Shown here: one piece after another, positions 29,755 to 36,806 of the stretch
Layout: the number at the start of each line of letters is the position of its first letter
How positions within the stretch are numbered: the stretch's first letter is position 1
Assembly (NCBI GenBank): GCA_021790425.1
Contig: JAJYEA010000002.1
Location: forward strand, 1 to 36,806
Direction: 5' to 3'
Origin: Thermoplasmata archaeon
GTDB taxonomy: Archaea > Thermoplasmatota > Thermoplasmata > Lutacidiplasmatales > UBA184
DNA: 36,806 nucleotides
The notes under the pieces: generated by a model
What the model was told of the DNA's origin: nothing
Database searches by the model: none
The model's input: only the letters and a program-made list of their open reading frames with translations
Made by a program: the position numbers and the translations under genes

Positions 29755-31173
29755 TTATCTCATTTCGGAGAGAGCGACTTCCACGAACGAGAGGAACCCC
29801 TGGATGCTGGCTTCCCGCTGCCGGTCCTTGAGACGGGCGTCCTGGAGGAGCCCGAAGATCTCATCGACGAGCTTCTCGTGCTCGATGGCGCCTCCGTCCT
29901 GGATCTTCGCGTAGGTGCCCCGGAGCTCCAGGAAGCGCTCGAAGAGCTGTTCCAGCTGCGGCTCGAGCTCGGGGTTGCGGGTGTGGGCCGTCAAGGCCGC
30001 GCGCTCGAAGATCTCGACCATGCTCTGGACCTCGAGATCGCCCGAGACCTTGGCATGCAGGAGCGCGAGCCGCCGGTAGATCTTGGCCTTCTCCACGGGC
30101 CCGAGCGTCTCGGCCTGGATCCACGCCTCCGTGAGGTGGCGGGACGCCTCGTCCGTGTTCCCCAAAGCGTAGGAGACCCGGGCGAGCCAGTAGCAGCGCG
30201 CCAGGGGTTGGATCTGGTTCGCATGGCGGTCCAGGACCTGCCGTGCCCGGGCCCAATCCTTGCGGGCACAGGCATCGGCCACCTCGCCGAGGGGCCCGTA
30301 GCGCTCCTTCCAGTGGGTCGGGACCCCTTCCTGGGCGGAAAGGGCGACCTCGAACTCCATCGAGCTGGAGGCGACCGGGGCCCCGGCGGGGGACGTCGCC
30401 TTGGTCGAGCCCAGGGCCGAGACCAGGCTGTGCTTGTCGCTCTCGCGCAGGGCGTGTGCGACCTTGGCCGCATGGGTCGCCAGGTCCTCGCTGGAGAGCG
30501 CGTCGAAGGTGAAGGAATCGTCGAAGGGCAGGTCGACGAACGCGTTCACCATCTGGGAGTAGAGGTCCTCCGGCTTGAGCACCTCCTGGTAGGACGCGGT
30601 CGAATTGGAGTTCGTGGCCTGCGCCCGCAGACCGAACGCCTGGATGAGCGCGTTCATCCGGACGGCGTCCACTCCCTTGTCCTTCTCCACGCCGGCCCCG
30701 ATGCCGATGATCTGGAGCCGGAGTTGGCTCCCGGCGGGAAGGATGAATCCCGCGAGGTCGTGCGGTCCCTGGGGGCTGGGGGGCGCCTCCCCGGGCTGGT
30801 AGACGGTGTACCGGCGCGACATGTTGTCCCACCCGTCGGTCACCACCACGAGGTTCCCGCGGGGAGGGCCTCCCCGGGAGAGCAGTCCCGCCCCGAGCGC
30901 GATGGCGTCCCAGATGGCGGACTTCCCGGCGGGGATGAGCTTGGACGCGATCGATTCTGCCGGCGGCGGACTGGGGGTCAGGTCGAGGAAGACCGAGGCC
31001 GAGGAATTGAAGACGACCAGTCCGAAGAGGGCCTCTTGGGAGCGCACCTCCTCGAGGATCTTGGCGAGGGCCGCGCGGGCGACCTCGATCTTCCGAGAGG
31101 TGCCGTCAGCCATCGGCGCCAGCATGCTCTTCGAGAGGTCGAGCACGAGCACGTGGCGGGGGCGTTCCTGCAC
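29755..31173 (-). CDS. vWA-domain protein with TPR-like C-terminal half
   Basis: A 472-residue protein. The von Willebrand A domain begins at once: VLVLDLSKSM gives the MIDAS DxSxS (D12, S14, S16), GKSAIWDAI supplies the Ser in the usual Thr position, and VVTDGWDN the last Asp, so metal-dependent binding is likely. A beta-rich region (PFDDSFTFDALSSEDLATHAAKVAHAL) follows. The last 180 residues are helical pairs (ARQVLDRHANQIQPLARCYWLARVSYALGNTDEASRHLTEAW), TPR-like. GTG 31173 is preferred: it is two bases after the stop of the zinc protein and places the vWA start normally; a GTG at 31224 is also in frame. Function in a G-protein complex is inferred from order. Confidence 0.85.
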   Translation of the reverse strand: MQERPRHVLVLDLSKSMLAPMADGTSRKIEVARAALAKILEEVRSQEALFGLVVFNSSASVFLDLTPSPPPAESIASKLIPAGKSAIWDAIALGAGLLSRGGPPRGNLVVVTDGWDNMSRRYTVYQPGEAPPSPQGPHDLAGFILPAGSQLRLQIIGIGAGVEKDKGVDAVRMNALIQAFGLRAQATNSNSTASYQEVLKPEDLYSQMVNAFVDLPFDDSFTFDALSSEDLATHAAKVAHALRESDKHSLVSALGSTKATSPAGAPVASSSMEFEVALSAQEGVPTHWKERYGPLGEVADACARKDWARARQVLDRHANQIQPLARCYWLARVSYALGNTDEASRHLTEAWIQAETLGPVEKAKIYRRLALLHAKVSGDLEVQSMVEIFERAALTAHTRNPELEPQLEQLFERFLELRGTYAKIQDGGAIEHEKLVDEIFGLLQDARLKDRQREASIQGFLSFVEVALSEMR

Positions 31174-31175
31174 GT

Positions 31176-31445
31176 TTATCCGTCCGTCCCCCTCAGGACC
31201 AAGGAGGTGTGCAGTCGATCGCACTGCCTCCGGAAATACCCCTCCTGCTGGCCGTACTCACGGTCCAGGTGTTCCTGGAGCGCCCCCTCCGGGACACCCC
31301 GCTCGATCAAGGGGGAGAACATGCAGGGGAAGACGATCATCCGCTTCCCTTCCACATCGACACGCTCCGTCTCAGGCTGCCCGCAGAAGGGACAGCGGAG
31401 CGCCATTGTCGCCTGGGCCACGTTCAAACCAACGCTGGTCGCCAT
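31176..31445 (-). CDS. Small zinc protein of the G-protein operon
   Basis: An 89-residue protein with one CPFCG knuckle (ALRCPFCGQPETERVDVEGKR), then FPCMFSP, and a helical end (EGALQEHLDREYGQQEGYFRRQCDRLHTSLV). The Cys pair plus Cys at FPC and RQC could bind one zinc. GGAGA about seven bases ahead favours the ATG at 31445; MALRC at 31406 is possible. It lies 15 bases behind the winged-helix/coiled-coil gene and two bases before the vWA gene. I do not recognise the family; CPFC proteins of this size often act as small adaptors. Confidence 0.75.
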   Translation of the reverse strand: MATSVGLNVAQATMALRCPFCGQPETERVDVEGKRMIVFPCMFSPLIERGVPEGALQEHLDREYGQQEGYFRRQCDRLHTSLVLRGTDG

Positions 31446-31460
31446 ATGAGGGCTGCTCTC

Positions 31461-32363
31461 CTACGAGCGCTCCCGGCGCCCCTCGGCCCGCTCTTCCGCC
31501 AGCTCGCGCAGCTCCCGCACCATCTTGCGGAGCGAGCCGCGTTCCTTGTCCAGCCGATCGAGCCCGGTCTCGCACTCCCGGATCCGCTGGACGAGTTCCG
31601 GCAGGCCAAGGTCGCGATTGGGATTCGACGTGATGCGGTCGTTCAGGATGTGTTCCTGACGCACCAGCTCCTCCATCACGCGCTCGAGCTCCGCCTGGAT
31701 CTTGCGTTCGAGGTCCGAGGCACCGCTCGTGTACCGCGCCGCGAGCGAGTCGAGCTCGTCGTGCCGACGGGCAAACTCGGCCTCCCGTCGAGAGAGCAGC
31801 TCCTCCCGCTCCGTGAGGAGATTGAGCCGAGTGTTGAGCCACTCCTCCATCCCCTCCCGGCCCCCCTTCGACTTCTCGGGGGAGGGCATGGGTTCGACCG
31901 GCTCGGGAGCCGCAGGTTCGTCGTGGGCAGGGGGCGCCTCGGGCGCGGGAGGGCTCTCCTCCTTTGCGGGCGGGGGAGCAGGAACCAGTTCGGCGGGAAG
32001 AGGTACCACTGCCCGGGGGGGGGACGGGGGAGGCGCGGGCGCGAGGACGGGGGGAGGGGTCGGGGCCGCGGTGGGGCGGACTGCAGGCGGGGCCGAGACC
32101 TTCCGGACGACCTCGATCCCTTCGTCCGTCAGTCGCGCATTGAAGTTGTCCGGGCCGAGCCACTCCATGGCCAGGAGCCCTCGGGCCTCGAGCTGGAGGA
32201 TGGTGGTGCGAAGCTGGGGGTACGTCGCGTTCCCGAACTGGCGCTTGAGGTTGCGCATGAACTCCTCTCTCGGCACCGCGAGCTTCCCCCCCCGCGAGGC
32301 CCGGTCCATGAACAGTAGGACCGCTTGGAAGAGGTTGAACGTGCCCCGCCCGTCGCCTGCCAA
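31461..32363 (-). CDS. Winged-helix protein with Pro-rich linker and coiled coil
   Basis: The first gene of the G-protein operon, 300 residues with the chosen start. Residues 5-90 form a wHTH-like domain (FNLFQAVLLFMDRASRGGKLAVPREEFMRNLKRQFGNATYPQLRTTILQLEARGLLAMEWLG). A Pro/Ala linker (about 95-170) leads to a long coiled coil (TEREELLSRREAEFARRHDELDSLAARY; DLERKIQAELERVMEELVRQEHIL; ETGLDRLDKERGSLRKMVRELREL). It could bind DNA and dock the complex through the coil. TTG 32363 has GGGAGG eight bases ahead and a TCATATCT box about 25 upstream; the only other option is GTG 32468, without signals. Confidence 0.7.
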   Translation of the reverse strand: MAGDGRGTFNLFQAVLLFMDRASRGGKLAVPREEFMRNLKRQFGNATYPQLRTTILQLEARGLLAMEWLGPDNFNARLTDEGIEVVRKVSAPPAVRPTAAPTPPPVLAPAPPPSPPRAVVPLPAELVPAPPPAKEESPPAPEAPPAHDEPAAPEPVEPMPSPEKSKGGREGMEEWLNTRLNLLTEREELLSRREAEFARRHDELDSLAARYTSGASDLERKIQAELERVMEELVRQEHILNDRITSNPNRDLGLPELVQRIRECETGLDRLDKERGSLRKMVRELRELAEERAEGRRERS

Positions 32364-32412
32364 TACATTCCCTCCCTTCAGGCAAGATATGACATGCCCT
32401 CGCGGGGGATAA

Positions 32413-32649
32413 GCGTTTTCCGGGGACCTCGGAGTCGGGAGGCCGAACCTCCGTCGTGCCCGCTCCACCGCCTCCTCCCGACCGGAGCGCCTCCTCCGCC
32501 CTCGGTGCCCCTACTGCCTCGGGTCCTTCGCCAGGGTCCGATGGGCGCAGGACCTGCTGCGCGCGCGGGGCGTCTGCCCGGGAATCCCGCTCTGCGAACC
32601 GGCTCTGCTGGTCCTCCAAGCCCCCCGGGAGCTTGACACATTGTTTTAA
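32413..32649 (+). other. Open frame coding for a CPYC zinc-like peptide, no start codon
   Basis: The 307-base gap 32364-32670 holds an open plus-strand frame ending TAA 32647-32649. It reads RCPYCLGSFARVRWAQDLLR and later CPGIPLCEPALLVLQAPREL. Third positions are very GC-rich, as in real genes here. But no ATG, GTG or TTG lies in frame. A GTG in another frame (32456) follows a GATAAGCG box. It may be a frameshifted or decayed small zinc protein. Confidence 0.3.
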
Positions 32650-32670
32650 GTGAGGTTCCCCCATGCTCGT

Positions 32671-33153
32671 ATGACCACGTTGCTCAGGGAATCCGCGCCC
32701 GCAGCCGCTCTAGCGCTCATGGTGGCCATTGTGGCCCTAGGGGCTGCGACTTCCTTGGGAGCCGCCAGTCCGACTCTGCCCCTCCCGACCGGGGTCTCGG
32801 GCGTCCTTGTCTCCGGATCACCCTTCTCCTCGTCCGGAGGATCGAACGGCACCGGAAACAGCTCGTTCTCGAACATCACCGGTCCGATCCTCATGATCGT
32901 GCTGGCCGTCGAGGTCCTTGTGGTGGTGTCCATTGTGGGGCTCATCGTGGGCGGCATCATCACCGTGGTGTGGCGCCGTCGCCATCCTGGGGCGAAGCTG
33001 ATCCAGCTTCCCGCCCGGCCGGAGCACTTCGTGGGATATCCATGGTCGACCGCCCCGGTGGGTGCCTCCCCACCGGCGTCGGCCCCCTCTCCACCTCCTC
33101 CGCCTCCCCCGCCACCTCCCCCGACCGCGGGGGAGGGGGGGCCGCTCCCATGA
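32671..33153 (+). CDS. Membrane protein with Pro-rich cytosolic tail
   Basis: A 160-residue protein. An N-terminal helix (AAALALMVAIVALGAATSLGA) acts as signal or anchor. An outside loop with N-x-S/T sites (SNGTGNSSFSNITG) follows, then a strong membrane helix (MIVLAVEVLVVVSIVGLIVGGIITVV), WRRRHPG and a tail with an unbroken run of prolines. ATG 32671 is 26 bases after TTGTTTTAA, so leaderless. Its stop overlaps the next ATG (ATGA): it heads a three-gene coupled operon of membrane proteins. The tail resembles the linkers of the zinc-ribbon proteins nearby but lacks the ribbon. Confidence 0.75.
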   Translation: MTTLLRESAPAAALALMVAIVALGAATSLGAASPTLPLPTGVSGVLVSGSPFSSSGGSNGTGNSSFSNITGPILMIVLAVEVLVVVSIVGLIVGGIITVVWRRRHPGAKLIQLPARPEHFVGYPWSTAPVGASPPASAPSPPPPPPPPPPPTAGEGGPLP

Positions 33154-33749
33154 TGGTCGTGCCGACGCCGGCTACCAAGCCCCGCCTCTACCGGATCTCC
33201 CGCAACCTGCGTTGGCTGGCGCTCGCGGCGACGCTCTCCGCCATTGTGTACATCATCGCCGCCGTGGTGTCGATCGCCCTCGGGCCACCGACGCTCTCGC
33301 TGGGGAACACGGGTAACAGCGGCACGGGGTTCAACACGTGCGCCAATGCCACCACGGGATCCGGACCGATCACGGTCGCTTGCAGCTTCCGGGTGACGAA
33401 CAACGCGTCGTTCCCTCTCAGCATCCAGATGGCGATGCGCATCGCCGAACTCCATGGGCCCCTGGTCCTGGCAGGGTCCACGTCCGTCGTGACGATCAAC
33501 GGCAAGCAGTCCGCCGTGGTCGACCTGGTCATCTCGCAGCAGAACACGCCGAGCCGCGGAGCCCCGTACGTGGGCTCGCTCTGGGCGAATGGATCGTATG
33601 CCTACATCGTGAGCCTGAGCCTCTCCGTTTCGTTCAACGGGAACTTTAGCTCCGCGAACGCGACCGTGGCGGTCCCGGTGGGTTCCCTCCTCTCTCCCTC
33701 GGTCGTTCCTCCCGAGGACCCCTGGATCGCAGCGAGGTGGGGCCCGTGA
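33150..33749 (+). CDS. Membrane-anchored extracellular beta-domain protein
   Basis: A 199-residue protein. A short basic cytosolic start (ATKPRLYRISRNLRW) precedes one helix (LALAATLSAIVYIIAAVVSIALG), and about 140 residues lie outside. These have a likely disulfide (CANATTGSGPITVAC), N-x-S/T sites, and a VTNNASFPLSIQMAMRIAELHGPLVLAG strand pattern that recalls LEA-14/WHy-type beta sandwiches (inference). It is coupled at both ends: ATGA with the gene before, GTGA with the one after. A second ATG at 33153 is possible. Confidence 0.72.
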   Translation: MMVVPTPATKPRLYRISRNLRWLALAATLSAIVYIIAAVVSIALGPPTLSLGNTGNSGTGFNTCANATTGSGPITVACSFRVTNNASFPLSIQMAMRIAELHGPLVLAGSTSVVTINGKQSAVVDLVISQQNTPSRGAPYVGSLWANGSYAYIVSLSLSVSFNGNFSSANATVAVPVGSLLSPSVVPPEDPWIAARWGP

Positions 33750-34276
33750 ACGTCGCCAGCATCCCTCCGGGAGCGCCGCCCCACGTGGCGATGGCCTACT
33801 CGCCCCCGAGCCCCCCGTGGACCTGGACCAAGGGGATCCTGAAGACGCTGTGGCTCCTCTTCTTCCTCTCCTTCCTTCCCTACGAGCTCGGTCAGTTCTT
33901 CGCTGGGATCAAGTCGGGCGGGGTGTCGGTGATCTCAGGATGGCCGGTCCAAACGCTGGTCATCCTCGGTGCCGTGGTGGCCCTGCTGTCCGGGGCGCGC
34001 ACCATCGCGCGTCCTTCCCTCCGATACGGCCCGGTCTGGCTGGCCCACCAGCTGGCCAAGGTGGCGTACCTCCTCGTGCTCGCCTCGGGAGCCTTCTTCG
34101 GTGTTGCCTTCAGCAACTCCGGCACCGGCGGCTCGGTCGTACTGAACTACTCGGGCGTCATCTACCTCTTCATGATCGGGACCGTGATCGCAACGATCGC
34201 GGCTGTGATCGGCACCGTCGAGGACCTCAAGCATCCCGGCGAGCGCCTCCCCTTCGATTTCCCCGTGAAGCGCTGA
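33746..34276 (+). CDS. Four-helix membrane protein
   Basis: A 176-residue protein. A Pro-rich start (SIPPGAPPHVAMAYSPPSPPW) precedes helices at about residues 30-46, 63-82, 100-120 and 133-155; the C-terminus is cytosolic (EDLKHPGERLPFDFPVKR). The GTG start at 33746 overlaps the previous stop, so the three genes 32671-34276 are made together. An AT-rich 114-base gap with its own promoter box then separates the DUF973-like gene. Family not recognised. Confidence 0.72.
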   Translation: MNVASIPPGAPPHVAMAYSPPSPPWTWTKGILKTLWLLFFLSFLPYELGQFFAGIKSGGVSVISGWPVQTLVILGAVVALLSGARTIARPSLRYGPVWLAHQLAKVAYLLVLASGAFFGVAFSNSGTGGSVVLNYSGVIYLFMIGTVIATIAAVIGTVEDLKHPGERLPFDFPVKR

Positions 34277-34390
34277 TATCCGACCCCGATTCGCAGCATA
34301 ATCTTGCCGGGACCTGCGCAACCCGGCCTCATTTTACCCCCTCCGGTGGCGAGCATCACATTCTTAAGCTAGGAACGTTATCTGGGCGCG

Positions 34391-35428
34391 ATGTCTGCGC
34401 AACCACCGACCCCAGGTCCAGGCGCTGCGACGATGCCCCCTCCGGGCTACGGAGCGCCCGCGTACGGACAACCGATGGCCATGACCCCCACCCAGTCCGC
34501 GTCGAGCCCGGACCGGGATGGAGTGGGGACGCTGAAGATCGCGTCCCTGCTGGGACTCATCGACCAGGCGATGTTCTGGATCGGCTTCCTGATGTTCTAC
34601 CTGATCGTCACCGCGGTCTCGGCCTACTCGCCGGGAGTGACCGCCTACCCTGGCTGGATCACCGTCAACACGGTCTATGCGTCGGTCGGCCTCCTCATCG
34701 GCGGCGCCGTGGTGGGGCTCATTTCCTACATCTTCTACTACCTCGGCTTCCGCAAGCTCAAGCAGGCGGCGCCGGAACTCGGAACGCCCGCAACCCTCTC
34801 CCTCATCGGGTTGATCGGCTTCCTCATGATCGCGGGCGGCATTGGACTCTTCCTCGGGGTGTTGGTCTCCGCCATCTCTTCCCCGCCTACGACCGCAGCA
34901 TCCGCGGGCGGCACGATCGCCGGACTCTTGGGTGCGCTTGCCCTTCTTGGGATCGGCGGTATCCTCGGATTCATCGGGGTCATCGGTGTGGTCCTCGGGA
35001 ACTGGCGCGCCGGGAAGCGCTACCAGGAGAGCATGATCAAGGTCGGGGGTATCCTCCAGATCTTCCCCTACGTGTCGATCGTCGGGTTCATCCTCTGCCT
35101 GGTGGGCTACATCAAGGCCGACAAGAAGCTCGAGTCCGGCTGGATGCCTCCCCTGACCCAGATCGCCCCCGGCGTGATGGTCGTCGCCCCGGGTTCGGTG
35201 GTCGTGGCCGGGGGCGGCGTGGCCTACGCCCAGCCTGCCCCGTATGGGAGCCCGCCCCCGTACCAGTACGGCGCGCCTCAACCCCAGTACGCTCCCTCGC
35301 CGGCTCCGGCCCCAGCGCCGGTCGCCGCGGCCCCGGCGGCCCCCCTGTGCCCCCGGTGTGGACGACCCACCACGTTCGTGGCCCAGTACAACCGCTACTA
35401 CTGCTACGGCTGCCAGCAGTACGCCTGA
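34391..35428 (+). CDS. DUF973-like membrane protein with C-terminal zinc ribbon
   Basis: A 345-residue protein. A Pro/Gly/Ala start (1-40) precedes LKIASLLGLIDQAMFWIG and about five or six helices (to about 250), in the style of archaeal DUF973 proteins. A second Pro/Tyr-rich tail (PYGSPPPYQYGAPQPQYAP) ends in a zinc ribbon at 320-345, with CPRCG and CYGC knuckles. Both tails should be cytosolic. The ribbon is nearly the same as the one ending the 117-residue protein at 36093. A TTCTTAAGC box is 27 bases before the ATG, so leaderless. Confidence 0.8.
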   Translation: MSAQPPTPGPGAATMPPPGYGAPAYGQPMAMTPTQSASSPDRDGVGTLKIASLLGLIDQAMFWIGFLMFYLIVTAVSAYSPGVTAYPGWITVNTVYASVGLLIGGAVVGLISYIFYYLGFRKLKQAAPELGTPATLSLIGLIGFLMIAGGIGLFLGVLVSAISSPPTTAASAGGTIAGLLGALALLGIGGILGFIGVIGVVLGNWRAGKRYQESMIKVGGILQIFPYVSIVGFILCLVGYIKADKKLESGWMPPLTQIAPGVMVVAPGSVVVAGGGVAYAQPAPYGSPPPYQYGAPQPQYAPSPAPAPAPVAAAPAAPLCPRCGRPTTFVAQYNRYYCYGCQQYA

Positions 35429-35536
35429 CCACGTTCCGAGACGAACCCGAATAGCCCCGGGAGCCCCTACCGCGCCTCGCGGGAGGAGGCTTCCGGGATC
35501 GCCCTCGGCGGGGCGTGGCTCCCTCGTTTCCGCTTC

Positions 35537-36043
35537 CTAGGTCGCGATGCCGGGGAAGTGTTCGTCCACGATCCGGCGGAGGGCCCCGCGCGCCGAGAGG
35601 ACCCCCACGATCGCGACGATGTACGTGAGCAGGACTCCGAGCCCGATCGCTCCGTAGGGCCAGGGCCGGAACACCAAGAGGACCAGCAGGTCCGCCCCGC
35701 CCAGTCCGAAGAACGCCCCGGTCCAGAGTCGGCGCAGGTTGGTCGATTCGCCGTTGCCGAGGGACTGGCGGGTCCAGTCGATCGCGGCGGGCAGCGGCAG
35801 GAGCGCGAAGGGCCACTGGAACACCGGCAGGGCCAGGGGGAAGAGGGTCCGCAAGGCGAGACCCCAGAGGACGAGCCCGGCCAGGAATCCCAGGGCCTGC
35901 CCGCTGCAACGCGCGCAGAAGTGGAGGGGCCGGCCCGCCACCACGAGCCGGATGCAGCGGTCGTAGCGTGCGGGATGGTGGTGCGAGAGGATCATCTCCC
36001 ACTCAGCAGGTTGCGCAGATTCGGCCGCAGCGGTCCCTTTCAT
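35537..36043 (-). CDS. DUF2085-like membrane protein
   Basis: A 168-residue protein. HHHPARYDRCIRLVVAGRPLHFCARCSGQALGF (about residues 20-55) carries the three cysteines and the HFCARCSG motif of DUF2085 proteins, followed by helices around LALRTLFPLALP, WPFALLPLPAAIDW, GAFFGLGGADLLVLLVF and IGLGVLLTYIVAIVGVL. The Cys/His part may bind metal. I chose ATG 36043; an ATG at 35998 is also in frame. It is divergent from the 117-residue zinc-ribbon gene across one TATA-like box. Confidence 0.78.
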   Translation of the reverse strand: MKGTAAAESAQPAEWEMILSHHHPARYDRCIRLVVAGRPLHFCARCSGQALGFLAGLVLWGLALRTLFPLALPVFQWPFALLPLPAAIDWTRQSLGNGESTNLRRLWTGAFFGLGGADLLVLLVFRPWPYGAIGLGVLLTYIVAIVGVLSARGALRRIVDEHFPGIAT

Positions 36044-36059
36044 CTCCTGAAAGCGAGGT

Positions 36060-36070
36060 ATTCTTATATG
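36060..36070. promoter_or_regulatory. TATA-like box between two divergent membrane-protein genes
   Basis: ATTCTTATATG is centred near 36066, 27 bases from the plus-strand ATG at 36093 (leaderless) and 23 from the minus-strand ATG at 36043. It is the only AT-rich box in the gap. Confidence 0.5.
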
Positions 36071-36092
36071 CCTGGGGGAGTTCCCCTCGTCC

Positions 36093-36446
36093 ATGGGAAC
36101 GCCAATGCAGACACAAATGGTCGCAGGCCCAGTGGTCTATAAGCGCAAGTACGCGCTTTGGGTGCTCGTCGTACTGATCATCATCTGTTGGCCGGCCGCC
36201 ATTATCTACTACTTCACCCGGGAGAAGGTCCCCGTCCAGGAGATGCAGACCTATGCGACTCCCGCCCCCGCGCAGCCCATGGCCTATCAGTCATCGCCTC
36301 CTCCGTCCTACTCTCCTCCCCCGGCGGCCGCCCCCCCAGCGGCAACCCCCGCGGCGGCCCCCAACTGCCCCCGCTGCGGCAAGCCGGCCACGTTCGTGCC
36401 CCAGTACGGCCGCCACTACTGCTACACCTGCCAGCAGTACGTGTGA
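36093..36446 (+). CDS. Single-TM protein with Pro-rich tail and zinc ribbon
   Basis: A 117-residue protein. A short start with basic residues (YKRKYA) precedes a membrane helix at about 21-41 (LWVLVVLIIICWPAAIIYYF). A Pro/Ala tail (PPPSYSPPPAAAPPAATPAAAP) ends in a zinc ribbon at 92-117, with CPRCGKP and CYTCQQYV. The ribbon differs from that of the DUF973-like protein at only about seven of 26 positions, so the module was copied between unrelated membrane proteins. ATG 36093 fits the TATA box. Confidence 0.8.
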   Translation: MGTPMQTQMVAGPVVYKRKYALWVLVVLIIICWPAAIIYYFTREKVPVQEMQTYATPAPAQPMAYQSSPPPSYSPPPAAAPPAATPAAAPNCPRCGKPATFVPQYGRHYCYTCQQYV

Positions 36447-36538
36447 GGTTGGGTCCGACCGTCGACCGCTTCCCTCGGGTGACCCCCGGGCCGTCCCGGC
36501 GTCGGCACTAGCTTAAAGCATCCCGCGCCCGTCTTGGC

Positions 36539-36619
36539 ATGGAGGCGAACCTCACGCCGAGCGACGGGATGCGGACCGCACGGAACGCCTCGGGCTTCGG
36601 CGGGGACGGACCGCGATGA
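36539..36619 (+). CDS. 26-residue mini-ORF coupled to the next gene
   Basis: ATG 36539 opens 26 codons (MEANLTPSDGMRTARNASGF...) and stops in an ATGA overlap with the next gene. GCTTAAAG (36511-36518) is about 24 bases ahead, near the distance for a leaderless start. The peptide is not recognisable. The arrangement is the same as at 18180-18269. Confidence 0.4.
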   Translation: MEANLTPSDGMRTARNASGFGGDGPR

Positions 36620-36806
36620 CGTCGGGGTCCTACGCCGACGGCCACTCGACCCCTCTCCGCGTGTTCCACGGGTCCCTGGTCGTCGTGGGACTCGGGGCCG
36701 CGTTCGTCGACACCGCCCGGGGCGGGTCGAACCAGTACTACACGGGGTTCGCCCTGCTGTTCCTGGGCTTCTCGGCGTCCTTCCTCATCAGCGTGCGGGC
36801 CGTCCT
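36616..36806 (+). CDS. Membrane protein, 5' part only
   Basis: ATG 36616 opens a frame to the window edge (63 residues): MTSGSYADGHSTPLRVFHGS, a first helix (LVVVGLGAAFV), a loop (DTARGGSNQYYTG) and a second helix (FALLFLGFSASFLISVRAV). Its start overlaps the mini-ORF stop. The rest lies outside the window, so no family can be named. Confidence 0.55.
   Translation, partial: MTSGSYADGHSTPLRVFHGSLVVVGLGAAFVDTARGGSNQYYTGFALLFLGFSASFLISVRAV

Overview
The window is a GC-rich archaeal segment, probably from the Thermoplasmatota or a nearby euryarchaeal lineage. Direct signs of an archaeon are a TATA-binding protein, a TFB transcription factor, an archaeal-class CCA-adding enzyme, PurP (the archaeal IMP-pathway ligase), an archaeal phosphopantetheine adenylyltransferase, DUF2116/DUF973-type membrane proteins, and many start codons 24-31 nt downstream of a TATA-like box (leaderless transcripts). 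The phylum is an inference from gene content and GC. The length is typical of a fosmid insert.

Layout. 1-900: the end of an unknown gene and a possible PH-like protein. About 930-5045: an AT-richer accessory island holding an ArsR-like regulator with a 34-bp perfect palindrome upstream, two unknown genes, a DDE transposase with an N-terminal SWIM zinc finger, a 43-residue zinc ribbon, short repeats, a tRNA-like sequence with an abnormal anticodon arm, a ribbon-helix-helix regulator and a small membrane protein. 5146-18183: mostly housekeeping genes (tbp, a TatD-like hydrolase, tmk, a TPR protein, lipA, cca, tfb, a RecB/Cas4-like nuclease, purP, an ABC-2 exporter) ending in a winged-helix/zinc-ribbon protein preceded by a coupled mini-ORF. 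18362-23187: an FAH/AHSA1 pair divergent from a large membrane-anchored S53 protease with a cytosolic zinc-ribbon tail.

23205-32363 is one long minus-strand run. Read 5' to 3' on that strand it encodes a winged-helix/coiled-coil protein, a small zinc protein, a vWA protein with a TPR-like C-terminus, a G-protein, a large partner protein with a coiled-coil tail, a zinc-ribbon membrane peptide, CoaD with an unexplained C-terminal half, a 73-residue protein, an M50 site-2 protease and ThpR. The first five are tightly spaced or overlap and form the strongest candidate for an undescribed system: a G-protein/vWA machine reminiscent of the GTPase-centred systems found by comparative genomics in bacteria (GAP1, double-GTPase and vWA components).

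32671-36806 is a cluster of small membrane proteins, several with proline-rich cytosolic tails. Two of them end in nearly identical 26-residue zinc ribbons, and the S53 protease tail follows the same plan. Together they suggest a shared cytosolic docking or sensing module on unrelated membrane proteins.
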